Assembly (NCBI GenBank): GCA_946122785.1
Contig: CAMGYJ010000005.1
Location: 80,656,547 to 80,720,546 of the forward strand
Length of the DNA stretch: 64,000 nucleotides
Origin: Linum tenue
Lineage: Eukaryota > Streptophyta > Magnoliopsida > Malpighiales > Linaceae
Reading direction: 5' to 3'
Shown piece by piece: positions 32,471 through 44,600 of this stretch. The notes under the pieces are model-generated. The model was not told the DNA's origin. It worked only from the letters and a program-made list of their open reading frames with translations, and made no database searches. The position numbers and the translations under genes are program-made. How positions within the stretch are numbered: the stretch's first letter is position 1; each line of letters begins with the position of its first letter.

Positions 32471-34183
32471 AGAAAAGTACACAAAACTCTACCATATATT
32501 ACTAGCACAATGTCCGGCCTATTGACAGGGAGAGTTTGATGATTATATAATTTGTATGTGTCATTCACAATGATAACGTGTGTTTTGCTTTGTATTTGCC
32601 ATAAACTATCTACACTATACTCAAACTACTCTTTTCGGATGAATGAGATTGCACCATGTTCCAAATTAGCAAGCACTTTAACCAAAAGTTTTTATGGAAT
32701 GTTCATTAGCGGTCTCTCACAAACAACAATAATTAAATTGCAACAGATTTATAAGTTAATAAAAAAAACCTAAGCAATTACCATAAACGGATTCATCAAA
32801 TCTAGCCTCAAATAAAGTTAAAACATTTAAGGAATAAAACACCATGCATATAAAACATTGTACTTGAACTAAATGAAATACTCACACTAATAATAGCTCA
32901 TCTATTTATCTTACTGGTACTTTCAAAGACAAGTTTTTATCATGTCGTTGCATTAACGGGAGCACTACCAATTCAATGATTCCATCAAGCGATTAATTGA
33001 TTAATCTGTCAAGCATTGCTGCATTCTTGTTTATGGGGAAATATTTTTAGGGCACAATTCAAAAAAATTCATTCCCTTATGGGAAAGAGAGTAAACGATA
33101 TTGGGGTAGACCCCTAAAAACAACTTTCAAATAACCTCCATATTAGCCTGCAACCACTCCCATCTCGACTCCTTCTCACTAAAAATGGTCGTCGCCAAAG
33201 TTGGAGATATAATGAAATTTACAAACTCACAGGGATCCCACAATTCTAGATGGAAATGGCCAATCACAACAAACTAATCATCGGGCTTAACAGTCATTAC
33301 AAACTTCAAGGGATTTACCAATTGGTAATATGGAAAGCTAAAATTTACCACTTACTTTGTTCTAACTATATCGTAAAATATCAATCTAAATGTAATAACT
33401 AAATAGATATAAATGATCAAATACTAATTTATTAGTAACAAATATATATCTCCAAACAAATTTGTGGTTGATAATAGCTTACATTGGCATATAAGAATGG
33501 TCGAAGGCTATTTATAATGTCCAAATCTTAAAATTTTTTAAGTATTTCTTTAAATTTTTAATTAAATAAAATACTTCATTCTACAAACATATAATTACTT
33601 GTTGTGAAAATATAATTTTATAAAAAAAATTCATGATTGCTGGAAAAAATAGTCATGAGTATTGAAAATATATATATGGCTATTTGGATCATGGGAGCTG
33701 CAATTGGTGGCAAAGGGTATGATTGCCTAATACTTTATGTAGATATTTTAACATAAATGATTTTTTTTTAATCAACAGCTATAAACATTTTTATGAATAA
33801 GTGTATCCTCATTTCTACCACCAAGTTAAAAGACACTCAATCAATGCACTCAGTACTCAACTTTGAATACGATATGAAATCTTTTATTTCAACCTACTTT
33901 CACTAATGGGACAAATAATGAGTATACTTCTAAACAATACAGAAAATATTTCAAAAATCACGATATTATAAATATATCAGTTATTGTAAATGACAAAGCC
34001 AAAAATTCATTCAACCTACAGAGTGAGTATAATGTTTGTTCATTCTTCAAACTATTTTATTCATATGAAGAATCAACAAGTATATTGAGGTTTATCTTGT
34101 CTGGGCCTACAAATTTATTGACACATCAAAAAATGGTGAAATGAACCACATGTAATGACATGCTTGCTCCTCCGAAAAGCTCT
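32471..34183. other. AT-rich intergenic DNA
   Basis: No coding or structural feature recognised. The 73-codon frame at 32552 has no domain. Confidence 0.5.
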
Positions 34184-34191
34184 CTGGTGGC

Positions 34192-34653
34192 TAGTGATGG
34201 CAATGGGTCGGGGCGGGGCGGGTACCTCAATACCCATGCTCCGCCCCACGCTAGTACGGGTCGGGGCGGGTAATACCCGCGCGGGAACGGGGCGGGTCGA
34301 CCCACTCTTACATGCTATTTGAGAAAAATGCATGCACAATTTTACTTTTTATGATAAAACGAAGGGGAAAAGACTTGATAAATGAATAATAGTGATAATA
34401 TAATATGTAATTGAGTCTATTTAGTTGAAAGATCAAGTCTAACTAGTTGAATAAAAGCCAAAATAGGAGATATATGAATGGATGGGGTAAAAAATTGACC
34501 TAGAACGGGCTAAGAATGGGGCGGGTGGGGCAGGGCAGATCGGAAGTTGATACCCATGTCCCGCCCCACTCTACTGCGGGTCGGGTAATACCCGCCCCAT
34601 CGCGGGTCAGGTCGGGTATTACCTGGCGGTGCAGGTTCAAATTGCCATCTCTA
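34192..34653. mobile_element. Non-autonomous hAT element (462 bp) with 8-bp target duplication
   Basis: The left end is tagtgatggcaat and the right end, read on the minus strand, is tagagatggcaat. A perfect 8-bp duplication, ctggtggc, flanks it at 34184-34191 and 34654-34661. Subterminal regions carry cgggtcgggtaatacccgc-type repeats in both orientations, like the autonomous hAT at 14015. The arms are GC-rich in an AT-rich region. Confidence 0.88.
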
Positions 34654-34664
34654 CTGGTGGCTAG

Positions 34665-35605
34665 AAATTTGAATCCCTGAAAAGCCAACTCATATTTTGT
34701 CTTGATATCTTTTGTAGATTATTAATTCTTTCAATATTAATTTTATATCAAGGATGATTTTATAAATGAATTTTTAGTTGTATACATTGAAAAATGTTTG
34801 AGTCTCAAAATAAACAATGAATGTATTTTATAAACCTTTTAGAATATGAGATGTCTCACGTTGATGTGAGAAACTACTCATTAATTCATATTTTATATGC
34901 TCTTTTTAGAATATTTTATTTTTATCTAATGGCGCATTTCTGCATAAAACATGAGTTCATCAATATAAACTGTGTGGTGCTCGCACTTGTGCGCGAGCCC
35001 TTGCAGTTTAAGTCTGGTATGACCCATGAAGCATTCATGCTTGTACATGGTCGATCCATATACATTGTCTTCAAGGTATGCTCTAACTATGTCGTGCTAG
35101 CTCGACCATGTGTCTATGTATAGTTATATGCATTATAATAATTAACTTTCTACCTATTCACAACACCAAGATAAAAACAGTCATAATTGCACCCAATATT
35201 CGATTTTGACTACCCGATGAAATACTACATTTGAATAGACTACAATTGATGTCACAAATAATAATTGTACTTCTAAATCACACATAAAATATTTTAAACA
35301 TCACCAATATTAAGATTAGATTAATTATTATAAAGAGTAAAAATTATATAATGAGGTTAATTATAACTCATGTATATGTTAATGTCCAATAAATTGATCA
35401 ACACATCTGATCCAAAACTGACGAAATGAACATCACATTAAACATGATATCGTCTCATTATTGTCGGGTCCATTCATGCCCGATTACCAAAAAGTTAACA
35501 TTTAGCAGTCAACCAACCTAAAATTTTAGAGAACCAATCACTTATAGTTTGTACAAAATATTATTGTTTCGTATTAGTTTTGAAAATTTATACACATCTT
35601 TCACA
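34665..35605. other. AT-rich intergenic DNA
   Basis: No gene recognised. The 100-codon frame at 34821-35123 has no recognisable domain. Confidence 0.45.
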
Positions 35606-36740
35606 TTTGGTCACTCAAATTATACACATCTTTCACATTTGCCACCCGAATTACTTTTCTTTCTGATTCGCCACTAACTTTATGAATCGTTTCACCATTC
35701 GTCACCGACCGTTACACTCCGTTAAATTTGTCCTACGTGGCAGTCAACTATAAAGTTTGACCGTTAACTAGTGACGTGGAAATTAAAAAAAAAAATAAAA
35801 AAAAGTATTTAGCCGCCCACTTTTACACCTCCTCTTCTTCGTTCGTTCCTTCCTCTGCTTCTCACCGCCCCCCCCCCCCCCAATGGCTTCCTCCACCATA
35901 TTAGAAGGCCACTAAAGAAGCGCTAGGAAGCGGCCGTGGGGACGCTACGCGTAAGAAATTCGCGACCCGTGGAAGAAAAGCTGCATCTGTCTAGGTGTTC
36001 CACACCCAAAAGAGGCCGCCCTCGCCTGCGACGGCGCCGCCCGCTCCCTCCGTGGAAACAAAGCCAATACCAACTTCCCCCACCTCCTCCATTGCCGACG
36101 CCGCCCTCCCTTCCACCGGCTTGTCACTGGATCTCTACTCCCTCACCGCCGGCAACAACACCATTTCTTGCACCAGCATCGGTGAACAGCCGCCATAGGC
36201 TGCCCCCGCTTCTCCCTCGGAGGGTTCCTCCAGACCGGCGTCCTCAAGGAAATCACCGTCGAAAATACCATCACCGTCGCATCAACAGCTCCACCGCCGG
36301 ATATCTCTGCCGTCGTCGCTTTCCTTCTATTGATTAGGCTTCACCTGCCATTAGTTCATCTTTCCGATGTCAACCCTTCGTTCATCTTTCCGATGCCACT
36401 TAATCCTCCCAACAAGGTTCCAATCAATAGGGATTCAGTTGGAGGAGCCGCTATAGGCATTGAATCCCTCAATGCCCGACCCTCTGCAATTTCTTCATAA
36501 TTAAATAAGTAGATTGATGAGGTGGAATTTTTTTTAATTTTTTTTTAATTTCCACGTCACTAGTTAACGGTCAAACTTTATAGTTGACTGCCACGTAGGA
36601 CAAATTTAACGGAGTTTTAACGGCCGGTGACTAATGGTGAAACGATTCGTAAAGTTAGTGGTGAATCAGAAAGAAAAGTAATTCGGGTGGCAAATGTGAA
36701 AGATTTGTATAATTTGAGTGACCAAACGTGTAATTTAGCC
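35606..36740. mobile_element. MULE with ~200-bp inverted repeats and GC-rich cargo (Pack-MULE candidate)
   Basis: The left arm (about 35606-35803; ttggtcactcaaattatac, cacatttgccacccgaatt, then ctacgtggcagtcaactata) is matched in reverse complement by the right arm (about 36523-36740), giving TIRs of about 200 bases. The right end reads ...tttagcc, i.e. ggctaaat from outside. The left terminus seems altered by a short duplication (ttatacacatctttcacattt occurs twice), so no 9-bp duplication can be confirmed. The interior (35870-36500) is GC-rich and Pro/Ser-coding, unlike the flanks, and resembles acquired genic DNA. Confidence 0.75.
35936..36340 (+). pseudogene. Possible captured gene fragment inside the MULE
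   Basis: Open plus-strand frames (35936-36337 and 35995-36198) are Pro/Ser/Arg-rich. One contains [19 protein letters not shown]. No domain is recognised and no start-to-stop gene can be justified; the base composition contrasts sharply with the TIRs. Confidence 0.3.
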
Positions 36741-36911
36741 TTAATTTAAAGAATTCTACATCGCTTTTGCATATTCAATACTGCAGTTCGATATGCAATA
36801 TTTCAAGCAATGAAATTTGTGTTGCAATTTTAAGATTACCCGTCATTTTATAGGTTATAAAAAAATTTATAAATTACGTATTGAACTTTGCTTTTCAGAA
36901 GATTTAATAGG

Positions 36912-37145
36912 CTAGCTAACCGTGAAAAGTCCTCTGGTTTTCAAATCTTCGCTTAGTGCATGTTTACAATTTAAGAAGATAAAAACAAATTTGTTTAGTA
37001 TAATTGGTTGTGATTATTGTTTTTGTTTGGAGAGATCATGGTTCAAATCTTTATATTGATACTTTTTCATATGAAGTAGATAAAATTGTGTTGACAAAAA
37101 TATTGTTCCTACTTTCACTCACGCTTCACAAAATTTGAAATAGAA
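36912..37145 (+). repeat. SINE-like element, copy 2
   Basis: It has A-box-like tttagtataattggttgtg (about 36994-37012) and B-box-like tggttcaaatct (about 37039-37050), with the same flanking phrases as copy 1 (aagtcctctg before, cctactttcactc and aatttgaaat after). Confidence 0.6.
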
Positions 37146-37221
37146 AATCTTAAACCTTGAATATATCTTCTAGAAAGAACTTCTTCAACCAAGTAGGAAA
37201 GGTATTTTACCTGATTCAAAC

Positions 37222-37619
37222 ATTGATTCAAACATTAAATAATAAATTGTATATGTGGTTCAGTTTAGACAAAATACATATTTGTAGCCAAAACATGGAT
37301 CTTTGTGACAAATATAGTAATTTTTTGTCACAAATCTACACATATAGGTTGCTTCCGCTTCTCTTCTTTAGAGTCGAGTTGCCCTCGCTCCAGCGAACTA
37401 CCCTTTGGGCACTATGACGGGAAAAAGCTTCCTAGAATCACTCTTAGACCACGAAATTTGAAATGAGACTCTCATTTTCCAATTTTATCATTATATTATG
37501 TGTAGATTTGTCACAAAAAAATGATTATACTCGTCACAAAGGTCCATATTTTGGTTACACTTCTGTATTTTGTCTAAACTAAACAACACGTACAATTTAA
37601 TATTAATGTTTGAATCAAT
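37222..37619. mobile_element. Short inverted-repeat transposon (MITE), 398 bp
   Basis: The outer ~130 bases on each side are inverted repeats: attgattcaaacatta on the left and its reverse complement at the right, continuing through tttagacaaaatacat, gccaaaac, tttgtgacaaatat and cacaaatctacacata. The TIR phrases aaaatacac...gtagccaaaa and gtgacaa resemble those of the MULE at 732, so it may be a small derivative of the same superfamily. The centre holds a fragment like the SINE tail (about 37420-37465). Confidence 0.75.
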
Positions 37620-37749
37620 ATTGCTTGAGTTCCGATTTCAGAACTAATCTCTTTCTATAAAATATAAATAACTTAAGATAAAATATAAATATAGAAGTAT
37701 TCACCAAACATATTCCTAGAGGTTAATCAAAGAAATAACAATAAATAAA

Positions 37750-37902
37750 ATGTAGCATAATTGGTTACAATGCTCTTTCTTCATTTAAGTGACCAAGGTA
37801 TCGAACTCTAATGATAACATTTTTAATAAATATACATGAACTGCGTGCAAGGACAAAAATGACCTTTCTAGAATCACTCTCAGGCCATGAAATTTGAAAT
37901 AG
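37750..37902 (+). repeat. SINE-like element, copy 3
   Basis: It has A-box-like tgtagcataattggttacaa (37751-37770) and B-box-like aggtatcgaactc (37796-37808), followed by aaggacaaaaatgacctt and ending ...catgaaatttgaaat. Shorter than copies 1 and 2. Confidence 0.6.
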
Positions 37903-38796
37903 GAGAATTTCAACTCATGTTTTGCCTTTATGTATTTTGTAGATAATAGAATGGAGGATTTAGTTTCAAAACTCACAAAAATTCTCAGTTAAACAAATTT
38001 TCTAAAGGTTTTGTTTCTCAAAAAACAATAGTTTTGTTTTCATTTTCAGATTTTTTTGTTGTGGCAATTATAAAAAATGGAATGGCAAGTGAACGTGGAA
38101 GAGCTTGAAGTTGCAGCCCCTAGAAAATGTGGAGGGATTTCGGATTTCCTTCTGAATACTAAGGAGAGAATTATAGTGTCCTGATTCATCCCACAGCTTC
38201 CCATTGACACAACAAAGCAGCAGTGAAGAATGTCATTCAAGCAAGTAAAGCCATTAAACACGAAAGCTCTCATTCTGCTTCTGTACAACCATTACAGCTC
38301 TGCTCAAAGGCAGAGTGCTCATCCTTTTCCAATACAGTCGTTGAGTTTCTAAGACAATGTCGTCGTAAAGTACAGTTGTGTAACGATTCGCAGGGCAGAC
38401 CCTAAATCAAAAGAGTAATGCCTGCATAAAGATTGTAGAACAGCATGCAGGAGACCCAGCTAGGAGAACACTAAACATGCAACAGATACCGTTGATTTAA
38501 TCGTGACACCAAGCCAATGTTCGAGCATAACCCCAGCATAGGAGAACACACTCTGCTCCTTGTTAGCTAAGCTAGAGACTATTGCAAAGTCGTAAACAGA
38601 TTCAGAAGAGCATGTAAAAATGTAATCTAATTTCAGAGGGCCAAATCTCACCCCAATCAATTCTGTAACAGTTACATTTCAGCATCAATCAAAGCTGCAA
38701 AACAATCGGAACAATACCTTATTCATCCAACCACTACCGAATCACCAATGTGCACTGGAAAAAAAGAAAGAAACCCTAACTGGTTTGGGGAGGTTT
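37903..38796. other. Intergenic and probable 3'-UTR of the B12D gene
   Basis: No domain-bearing frame. Part of the right half is likely transcribed as the 3' end of the minus-strand B12D gene. Confidence 0.4.
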
Positions 38797-39307
38797 TCAG
38801 CGAGGATCAGAGAAGAAGCCATTGATGCCCGGCATGACTTCTGGGCGCTTAGTGCGAACGAACTTCCTCAACGCATGTTCTTTGTACTTCTCGCCTTCTT
38901 CGTGGTTGTCGAGAATCCCAGCCGCCCTGTTCTCCTTCGTCACCCTAATCGAAAGATGAATGGCGATTCCAATCACACAAAAACCCACACGCAACCGCGA
39001 GAGGAAGAAATCCTGGAACTTTGTTACAGGGTTTTAGGGTTTATCTAGATCATACAAACCTGACTTCAGGATTTCCGGTTATGTTCCTGACGAGCTGCAT
39101 CCCGCAGATCCCTACCGCCACGCCGATGGTAGCAAACAGAGGGAAAACCTAAAAGAAGAAACGAAACACCCTCCGTTGTTTTCAGAAATCAGTTTTCTTA
39201 GCAGCCATACAGATCAAAATCGGAAGGGAGGAAAAACAAGTCTGTGGAATTGACGAGAGAGCGAATAGTAATACCTCGGGCCGAATCCATCTTGATGTGG
39301 TAGCCAT
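38797..39307 (-). CDS. B12D-like mitochondrial protein (NADH-ubiquinone reductase MLRQ-related)
   Basis: Three minus-strand exons, 39307-39275, 39148-39060 and 38944-38797, join in phase to 89 residues, the usual B12D length. The sequence opens MATTSRWIRPEVFPLFA, has one hydrophobic segment (about 12-30: FPLFATIGVAVGICGMQLV), then RNITGNPEVRVTKENRAAG and the C-terminal PEVMPGINGFFSDP. B12D proteins are small single-span mitochondrial inner-membrane proteins, expressed in seeds and under flooding, related to the NDUFA4/MLRQ subunit. Both introns are short and GT-AG. The gene lies head-on to a tRNA-Val about 270 bases away. Confidence 0.92.
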
Positions 39308-39581
39308 TGTTACTACTCTGGAGTTGCTGAGAGAGAGAGGAGCGAGGAGGAGATTGAAATCAAAGGAAGAAGAAACGTCTGCGGAGGAGAAAAGGAAAGT
39401 TCTGATTTTCTTTTGGTAGGAGTTTGAAACGGACTCCGGAAAAGAAGGGAGGGTTTTGGGACTTGGGGGGAGAAGAACTGGAATTCGAGAGTCGTAAGTC
39501 GTAACGCGGCGGGAGAGAGTTCGCAGAATACCAAAACTCCATTTTGTTAATTTATATTTAAAACTCAATTGTACATCAAGC

Positions 39582-39655
39582 GGTTTCGTGGTGTAGTTGG
39601 TTATCACGTCAGTCTAACACACTGAAGGTCTCCGGTTCGAACCCGGGCGAAGCCA
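39582..39655 (+). tRNA. tRNA-Val (anticodon AAC)
   Basis: A 74-nt cloverleaf fits: acceptor stem ggtttcg pairs with cgaagcc (one G-T pair), the D arm contains gtgtagttggttatcac, the anticodon arm is cagtc-taacaca-ctg with AAC as anticodon, and the T arm is ccggttcgaacccgg. A run of T follows at 39658, as expected for pol III termination. No intron. CCA is not encoded. Confidence 0.93.
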
Positions 39656-39657
39656 AA

Positions 39658-39670
39658 TTTTTTTTTTTCC
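39658..39670 (+). terminator. Pol III T-tract terminator of tRNA-Val
   Basis: An uninterrupted T run starts three bases after the tRNA 3' end. Confidence 0.75.
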
Positions 39671-39679
39671 CGTACTTCA

Positions 39680-41340
39680 CGGGCTCTGTGTATTTGGGCT
39701 TCCGCGTTTCTTTCCTTTTGGGCTTTTCCTCGATTGGGATGGGCGCACCAGTTTTTAGATAGGCTTTTTTCTTTTTCTTTTTTGTCTTTCACCATAGTAA
39801 ATTTGTGTTCTTACTTCTTACAACTTTTCTGATTAAAGTAAACCAAAAAATTATTAGAGATAGTTGAAATCTAAGAGCTTGTGTATTAGTAAAATCGTAA
39901 CATGATGTTTCAAATCTTTATTTTCATTAAATAATACTTAATTCACTCTATCATTTTTCTTACCAAGTTGCGATAAGATTAAAGTGAGTCTACCTTGATT
40001 AAAAATCATGTTCAATTTGTCATTCGAGATTGGTTTATATAAAAACAAACAACGATAGAGAAATAAGAACAACTAGGTAAATTGTATTTCACACTACATA
40101 TCTAATTCATCAAATTCAACAAGCAAACAACAATTTGTTTCAAATTCATAATTAACCAAATCCATTATAAATTCAAAAAAAATCAAAATCCAAATTTTAA
40201 TCACTCATTTTCTAAATCCAGCAAGCAAATGACAAAAAAAACTTCCGGTAGGACATAGTATCCTGCCCTTCTTGATTGATCTCTTCCATATTTATCTTGT
40301 ATACTATTACTAACTAACTACTATGCCTATCTTTAGTTATATTTTCTTTTTGTATTTCTCATTTTTTAGGTATATTAAGGTGGGCTGGCCTTAGCATATT
40401 TTTATCAATAACTGAATAAAGAGCAGCATGATTGATGGGGATCTGCATCTGCAACCACAAGTCATGCTTGCACACCCTCTCCCCTCCCCTCCCTTTCCAC
40501 TTTCAACTGTATGTATCATATATATTCTCATTAGGTACACCACTAATTTTTTTTTTTTTTTTATTGGTGGGGGACTTTTTATATTCTTCTCAACCTTTAC
40601 AATTTTGGGGGGAAAATGAAATAACTAAATATTAGGGCATCAGAATTCAGAGTCACGTTGTGTTAGGGGACTATAGCTCGTTTCAAACTTTCAAATGTAG
40701 ATAAATATAGGGTAATGTATATTTTTTATCCAAACTTTTTTCAGATTTTTATATTATTCAAATTTATTAAAATTCTATTAATTAGTCAAATCTTTCATAG
40801 TGCATCAAAATATTATTCATTTTTACTGTATCGTTAATAATTTTACAACTTTTTTATTAGATAAAATACTAAAATTTTGGAATGTTGACCTTCATGTGTC
40901 TGTTTCAAACCAGTATTATGTTGCCAAATCAATATTACTAACAAAATTGCTAACTAAAAGTTAACATTTGGATAATTATTAGTATTTCAACAAGTTTGAA
41001 TAATATAAAAAAAATTAAAAAAGTTTGGATAAAAAATACACATTACACATAAATAATTTAAAGTAATTCGATCAACATACAAGCGAAAAACTAGTATATA
41101 TAATAGTCATAACTTATAGATAAACTCAACGGGGCGTGATACGACCTGACATAACTAATTGCCACAAACCCACGCTCCCAAACTTAGAAGAGGATACAAT
41201 AACCACAAATAATGATATATCTTGAGAATAATTGTCTCAAAACAATTAAAGTCAATTGACAAGTAGTGCCACCAAACAGATTCGCATGCCTCGACACTAA
41301 AAAATCTGTTGAGAAATATTCAACTAGTTAAGGATCATGA
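39680..41340. other. AT-rich intergenic DNA
   Basis: No gene recognised. It holds T-rich tracts and short frames without domains (for example 40428-40635). Confidence 0.5.
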
Positions 41341-41348
41341 TCTTTAAG

Positions 41349-41896
41349 TGGGATGACAAAAATATCCGTAACCGTGGATATCCGCTCGAATCCGATCTAA
41401 TAGGGTAGGGTAAAATTCGAACCCGAAAGACTTTTAGTGGGTACGGGGAAACCCAAACCCGAATATTGTGGGTAATGGATTGGCATGGGTTTCTCACTAT
41501 CCAACCCGAACCCGCCCGATTATATACATTCATATGTATTTTGTCTAGAAATAATCATTATTTTTCTCCAACATATTTAATATTTAGCATATAAATATAG
41601 TATATTCTTGAATTATTGTTGTAATTTTCTTCATTCTAGTGAATTATTGTTGTATTTTTCCTCTTATATAATATGAGAATATGCGGGATTGTTAACATAT
41701 TGGTTGGAGTTATGAAAAAAAATAATTACCCATGGATAACCGCGGATACCCGAAATCCGAACAGGTATGGACATGATTTTGATTTTCTACCCGTTTTTAT
41801 GTGGGTATGGGTATGAGTAAAACCCAAACTATTTTGAGTAAGGTAACGGATATGCACTATCCGCACCCAACCCGACCCAACCAATTTTCATCCCTA
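41349..41896. mobile_element. Non-autonomous hAT element (548 bp) with 8-bp target duplication
   Basis: The left end reads tgggatgacaaaaatatcc and the right end, read on the minus strand, tagggatgaaaattgg. A perfect 8-bp duplication, tctttaag, flanks it (41341-41348 and 41897-41904). Subterminal gggtacgg/cccgaacccg/ggatatccg phrases occur on both strands. No coding capacity. Confidence 0.87.
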
Positions 41897-41904
41897 TCTT
41901 TAAG

Positions 41905-43199
41905 GACGCATAACATTATATACTTCTTATGTTCTGTGGCAGAATCGTAAACCAAAACGAATGGGGCTAAATAAAATATACTTGAGGAATTTGAATCATG
42001 ACAATGAGTAGGAAGATAAGAGCCTTACTAATTAATATACTTTCGAAAATTATTACAAATTTTACATATATATTTAAGTTTAAATTACCAATGCATGGAA
42101 TAGGAATAGGAGAGGAGATGGAGCAAGAGCAGAAGAATGTCTACTTTCCAAGTATTGTATATTTAAAATATTAATAAATATTTGAAATTTGTGTTTAAAA
42201 AATTAATGAATATAATACTAAATTTTAGATAAAATACTACATCTCTAATTTCTAATGCAATATATAAATCCATATCAAGAATAAAATAATAAATTTCAAT
42301 AGCTCATTCGAAAAATTTGTTACCTATCTTATACATAAAATGATAAAATTGTCTAAAGACAGTGTGCATTTTAAATTTTATTTAAAAAAGGAAAAAAACA
42401 CTTATGCCCCTCCCGCCTGATCACCTAAGTTTTTCCAAATGGCATCCTAGTATTTCATTCCAGGGTCTTACTGTTACTCATCATCTTCCAATTTTTTTAT
42501 CTCCATCTACCGTCAATCATTTGTTCCCTTCCACCAAAATCTTATCGTCTACAGAATTCTAGAATTCTAATAAAAACATTATTGCATAAGTCCAAACAAT
42601 CTCTAGATTAGTGATTACCTCAATAATCTCATCAAATCTACCTCTTACGATCTAGTCCTGAACTCTTAATCCTGATAAGTTCACAACACATGCAAAGAGG
42701 TTGAACTCTATAGAGTCCTAGTCGATCACTAGTGATTGACAAATAATTAGTCTGATAAGCTGAATCCTACAAAGAGCTTGTATTGTCGTTAATTATTTTT
42801 CGTTCATACTCTCATCCACCATATGTAGGCCTATCTCTGGTAAAAAACTGATCGTTGTCTTTTGGTCGCATCTATTAATTTGCGAATGTTTTTCAAAATT
42901 TTCCTACTTCGTATTTTTGTGCTCTAAAGTAGGTACGCCAACTCTTGTCCCTCCAATTGTGTTACTTTATGATTAATTAATGCTAGAGAATGTGTAAATA
43001 ATTTAAATAGAAAAATAAAGTTTTAATCACATAACCATACACATTAAGATAAATAAGTATCTACTCGTTCCTAACATCAATTTAAAAAGACACTCAATAA
43101 ATACCCTGATTACTCGATTTTGGCTACCCTATGAAATACTAAATTTCAACCAATTACCAGTAATACCACAGTCCACAAATAATAAGTATACTTAGTGTT
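41905..43199. other. AT-rich intergenic DNA
   Basis: No gene, RNA or element ends recognised. Confidence 0.5.
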
Positions 43200-44220
43200 A
43201 TGCCCGATAAGCCAAAGCATGGCTCCACCGGTAGTCCAATAAATCAAGTTGCGCAAAAAGTGCAACTACTCACTCCCGACCCCAATCAGTCAAATAAGGC
43301 CCATTGGGCACCTAATTCTGGAAAGGGCTCGCATAATGACAATACCAAATTACCAATGAGACAATTATCCTTACTTGAGAGAAATAATCTAACGAATAGC
43401 AGGGTCACACGCCAGTCTGACTCATTGGATTGATGCTCGAACATTGTAAGCGATCAAAAACCTTTTGTAAGCACTTTAGAGGACATACAAAGTTCCATAG
43501 ACTCACCTACGCTCTTCTTGCGGTTGTAGTGCTGCCGCATGTGGCCGCTGCGGACAGGACCGTTCGAAAAGCTCTTCCCGCAGAAGGCGTAGACATGCTT
43601 CCGCCTTTCGCAACTTTTTCTTTGTAGTGGCATTCGGCAGCAACGCAGGTGAAGAGGAGTCCTCATTGTGGTGTTGCAAGTAAGCATGATGAGGCAACAA
43701 GCTCTCAGACACTCGTCTTCGGTGGGATGCTGGCCGGATCGCTTAAACCTCTTGTGCTTGGTCCAAGGCTCGAGGAGGCGATCTTTGAACTAGAAGGAAG
43801 GTGCCCCAGCAGACGTGCTTCCGCCTTTCGGAAAGCTCTTCCCGCAGAAGGCGCAGACGTGCTTCCGCCTTTCGCAACTTTTTCTTTGTAGTGGCCTTCG
43901 GCAGCAGCGCAGGTGAAGAGGAGTCCTCATTGTGGTGTTGCAAGTAAGCATGACGAGGCAACAAGCTCCCAGACACTCATCTTCGGTGGGATGCTGGCAG
44001 GATCGCTTAAACCTCTTGTGTTTGGTCCAAGGCTCGAGGAGGCGATCTTTGAACTAGAAGGAAGGTGCCCCAGCTGCCGTGGGGGAGTTAGGAGCTTGGA
44101 GGGCCATCTTGGGGTGAATTCAAGTTGGAAATTGGTGCTTGTGTTGGAGATTGAAAGGTTACAAGCTTATTGGAGAGGCTGGTCTGTTTATAGAGTAGTT
44201 TATTAGGATACGAAGGCTTA
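43200..44220. other. GC-richer block of unknown origin with tandem duplication
   Basis: A ~1-kb island of higher GC in AT-rich DNA. Frames exist on both strands, but they are Arg/Leu/Ser-rich, short and repeated; none matches a family I know. It could be a remnant of a retroelement LTR or a decayed gene. Confidence 0.4.
43571..44075. repeat. 264-bp tandem duplication
   Basis: gctcttcccgcagaaggcg starts at 43571 and again at 43835. Downstream landmarks (ttcgcaactttttctttgta, cattgtggtgttgcaagtaa, aaggaaggtgccccagc) recur at the same 264-base offset, with only a few substitutions. The second copy ends at about 44075. Confidence 0.9.
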
Positions 44221-44389
44221 GAGTGCCCGAGCATGACTCGATGTGTCCTGACATATCATTAATGACCTTTAAACTAATTTACCTAGTAGAAATAGGATCA
44301 ACGTCTCTACAGATGACATACATTAATACAGATTTTCCCAAAATAATCAATCTACATCTACACAATAAATAAAAGCCAAATGAGAAAAC

Positions 44390-44600
44390 TTGAAGCCCCA
44401 TTTCAAAATTTCCTGCATCCAGAGTGAAAGTAGGAAGGACATTCTGGTCTTCACAATTATATTTTTTTTATTCATTAAAAAGACACTTACTAGGATTCGA
44501 ACCATGACAACTTTAAAGAAAAGCAAAGATCATAACCAATCACACTTAGTACATTTGTTGTATCTCTTTAAATTAAAAACATATAATCGCAGAGAGGAAA
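44390..44600 (-). repeat. SINE-like element, copy 4 (best B box)
   Basis: On the minus strand it has an A-box-like taagtgtgattggttatgat and a perfect tRNA-type B box ggttcgaatcc (44488-44498). It then matches copy 1 through gtccttcctactttcactct and the final tttgaaat. Confidence 0.65.

Noticed and set aside
43200..44206. Possible genes in the GC-rich island
   Set aside because: Frames on both strands are equally open, repeated by the 264-bp duplication and match nothing; kept only as an unexplained block.
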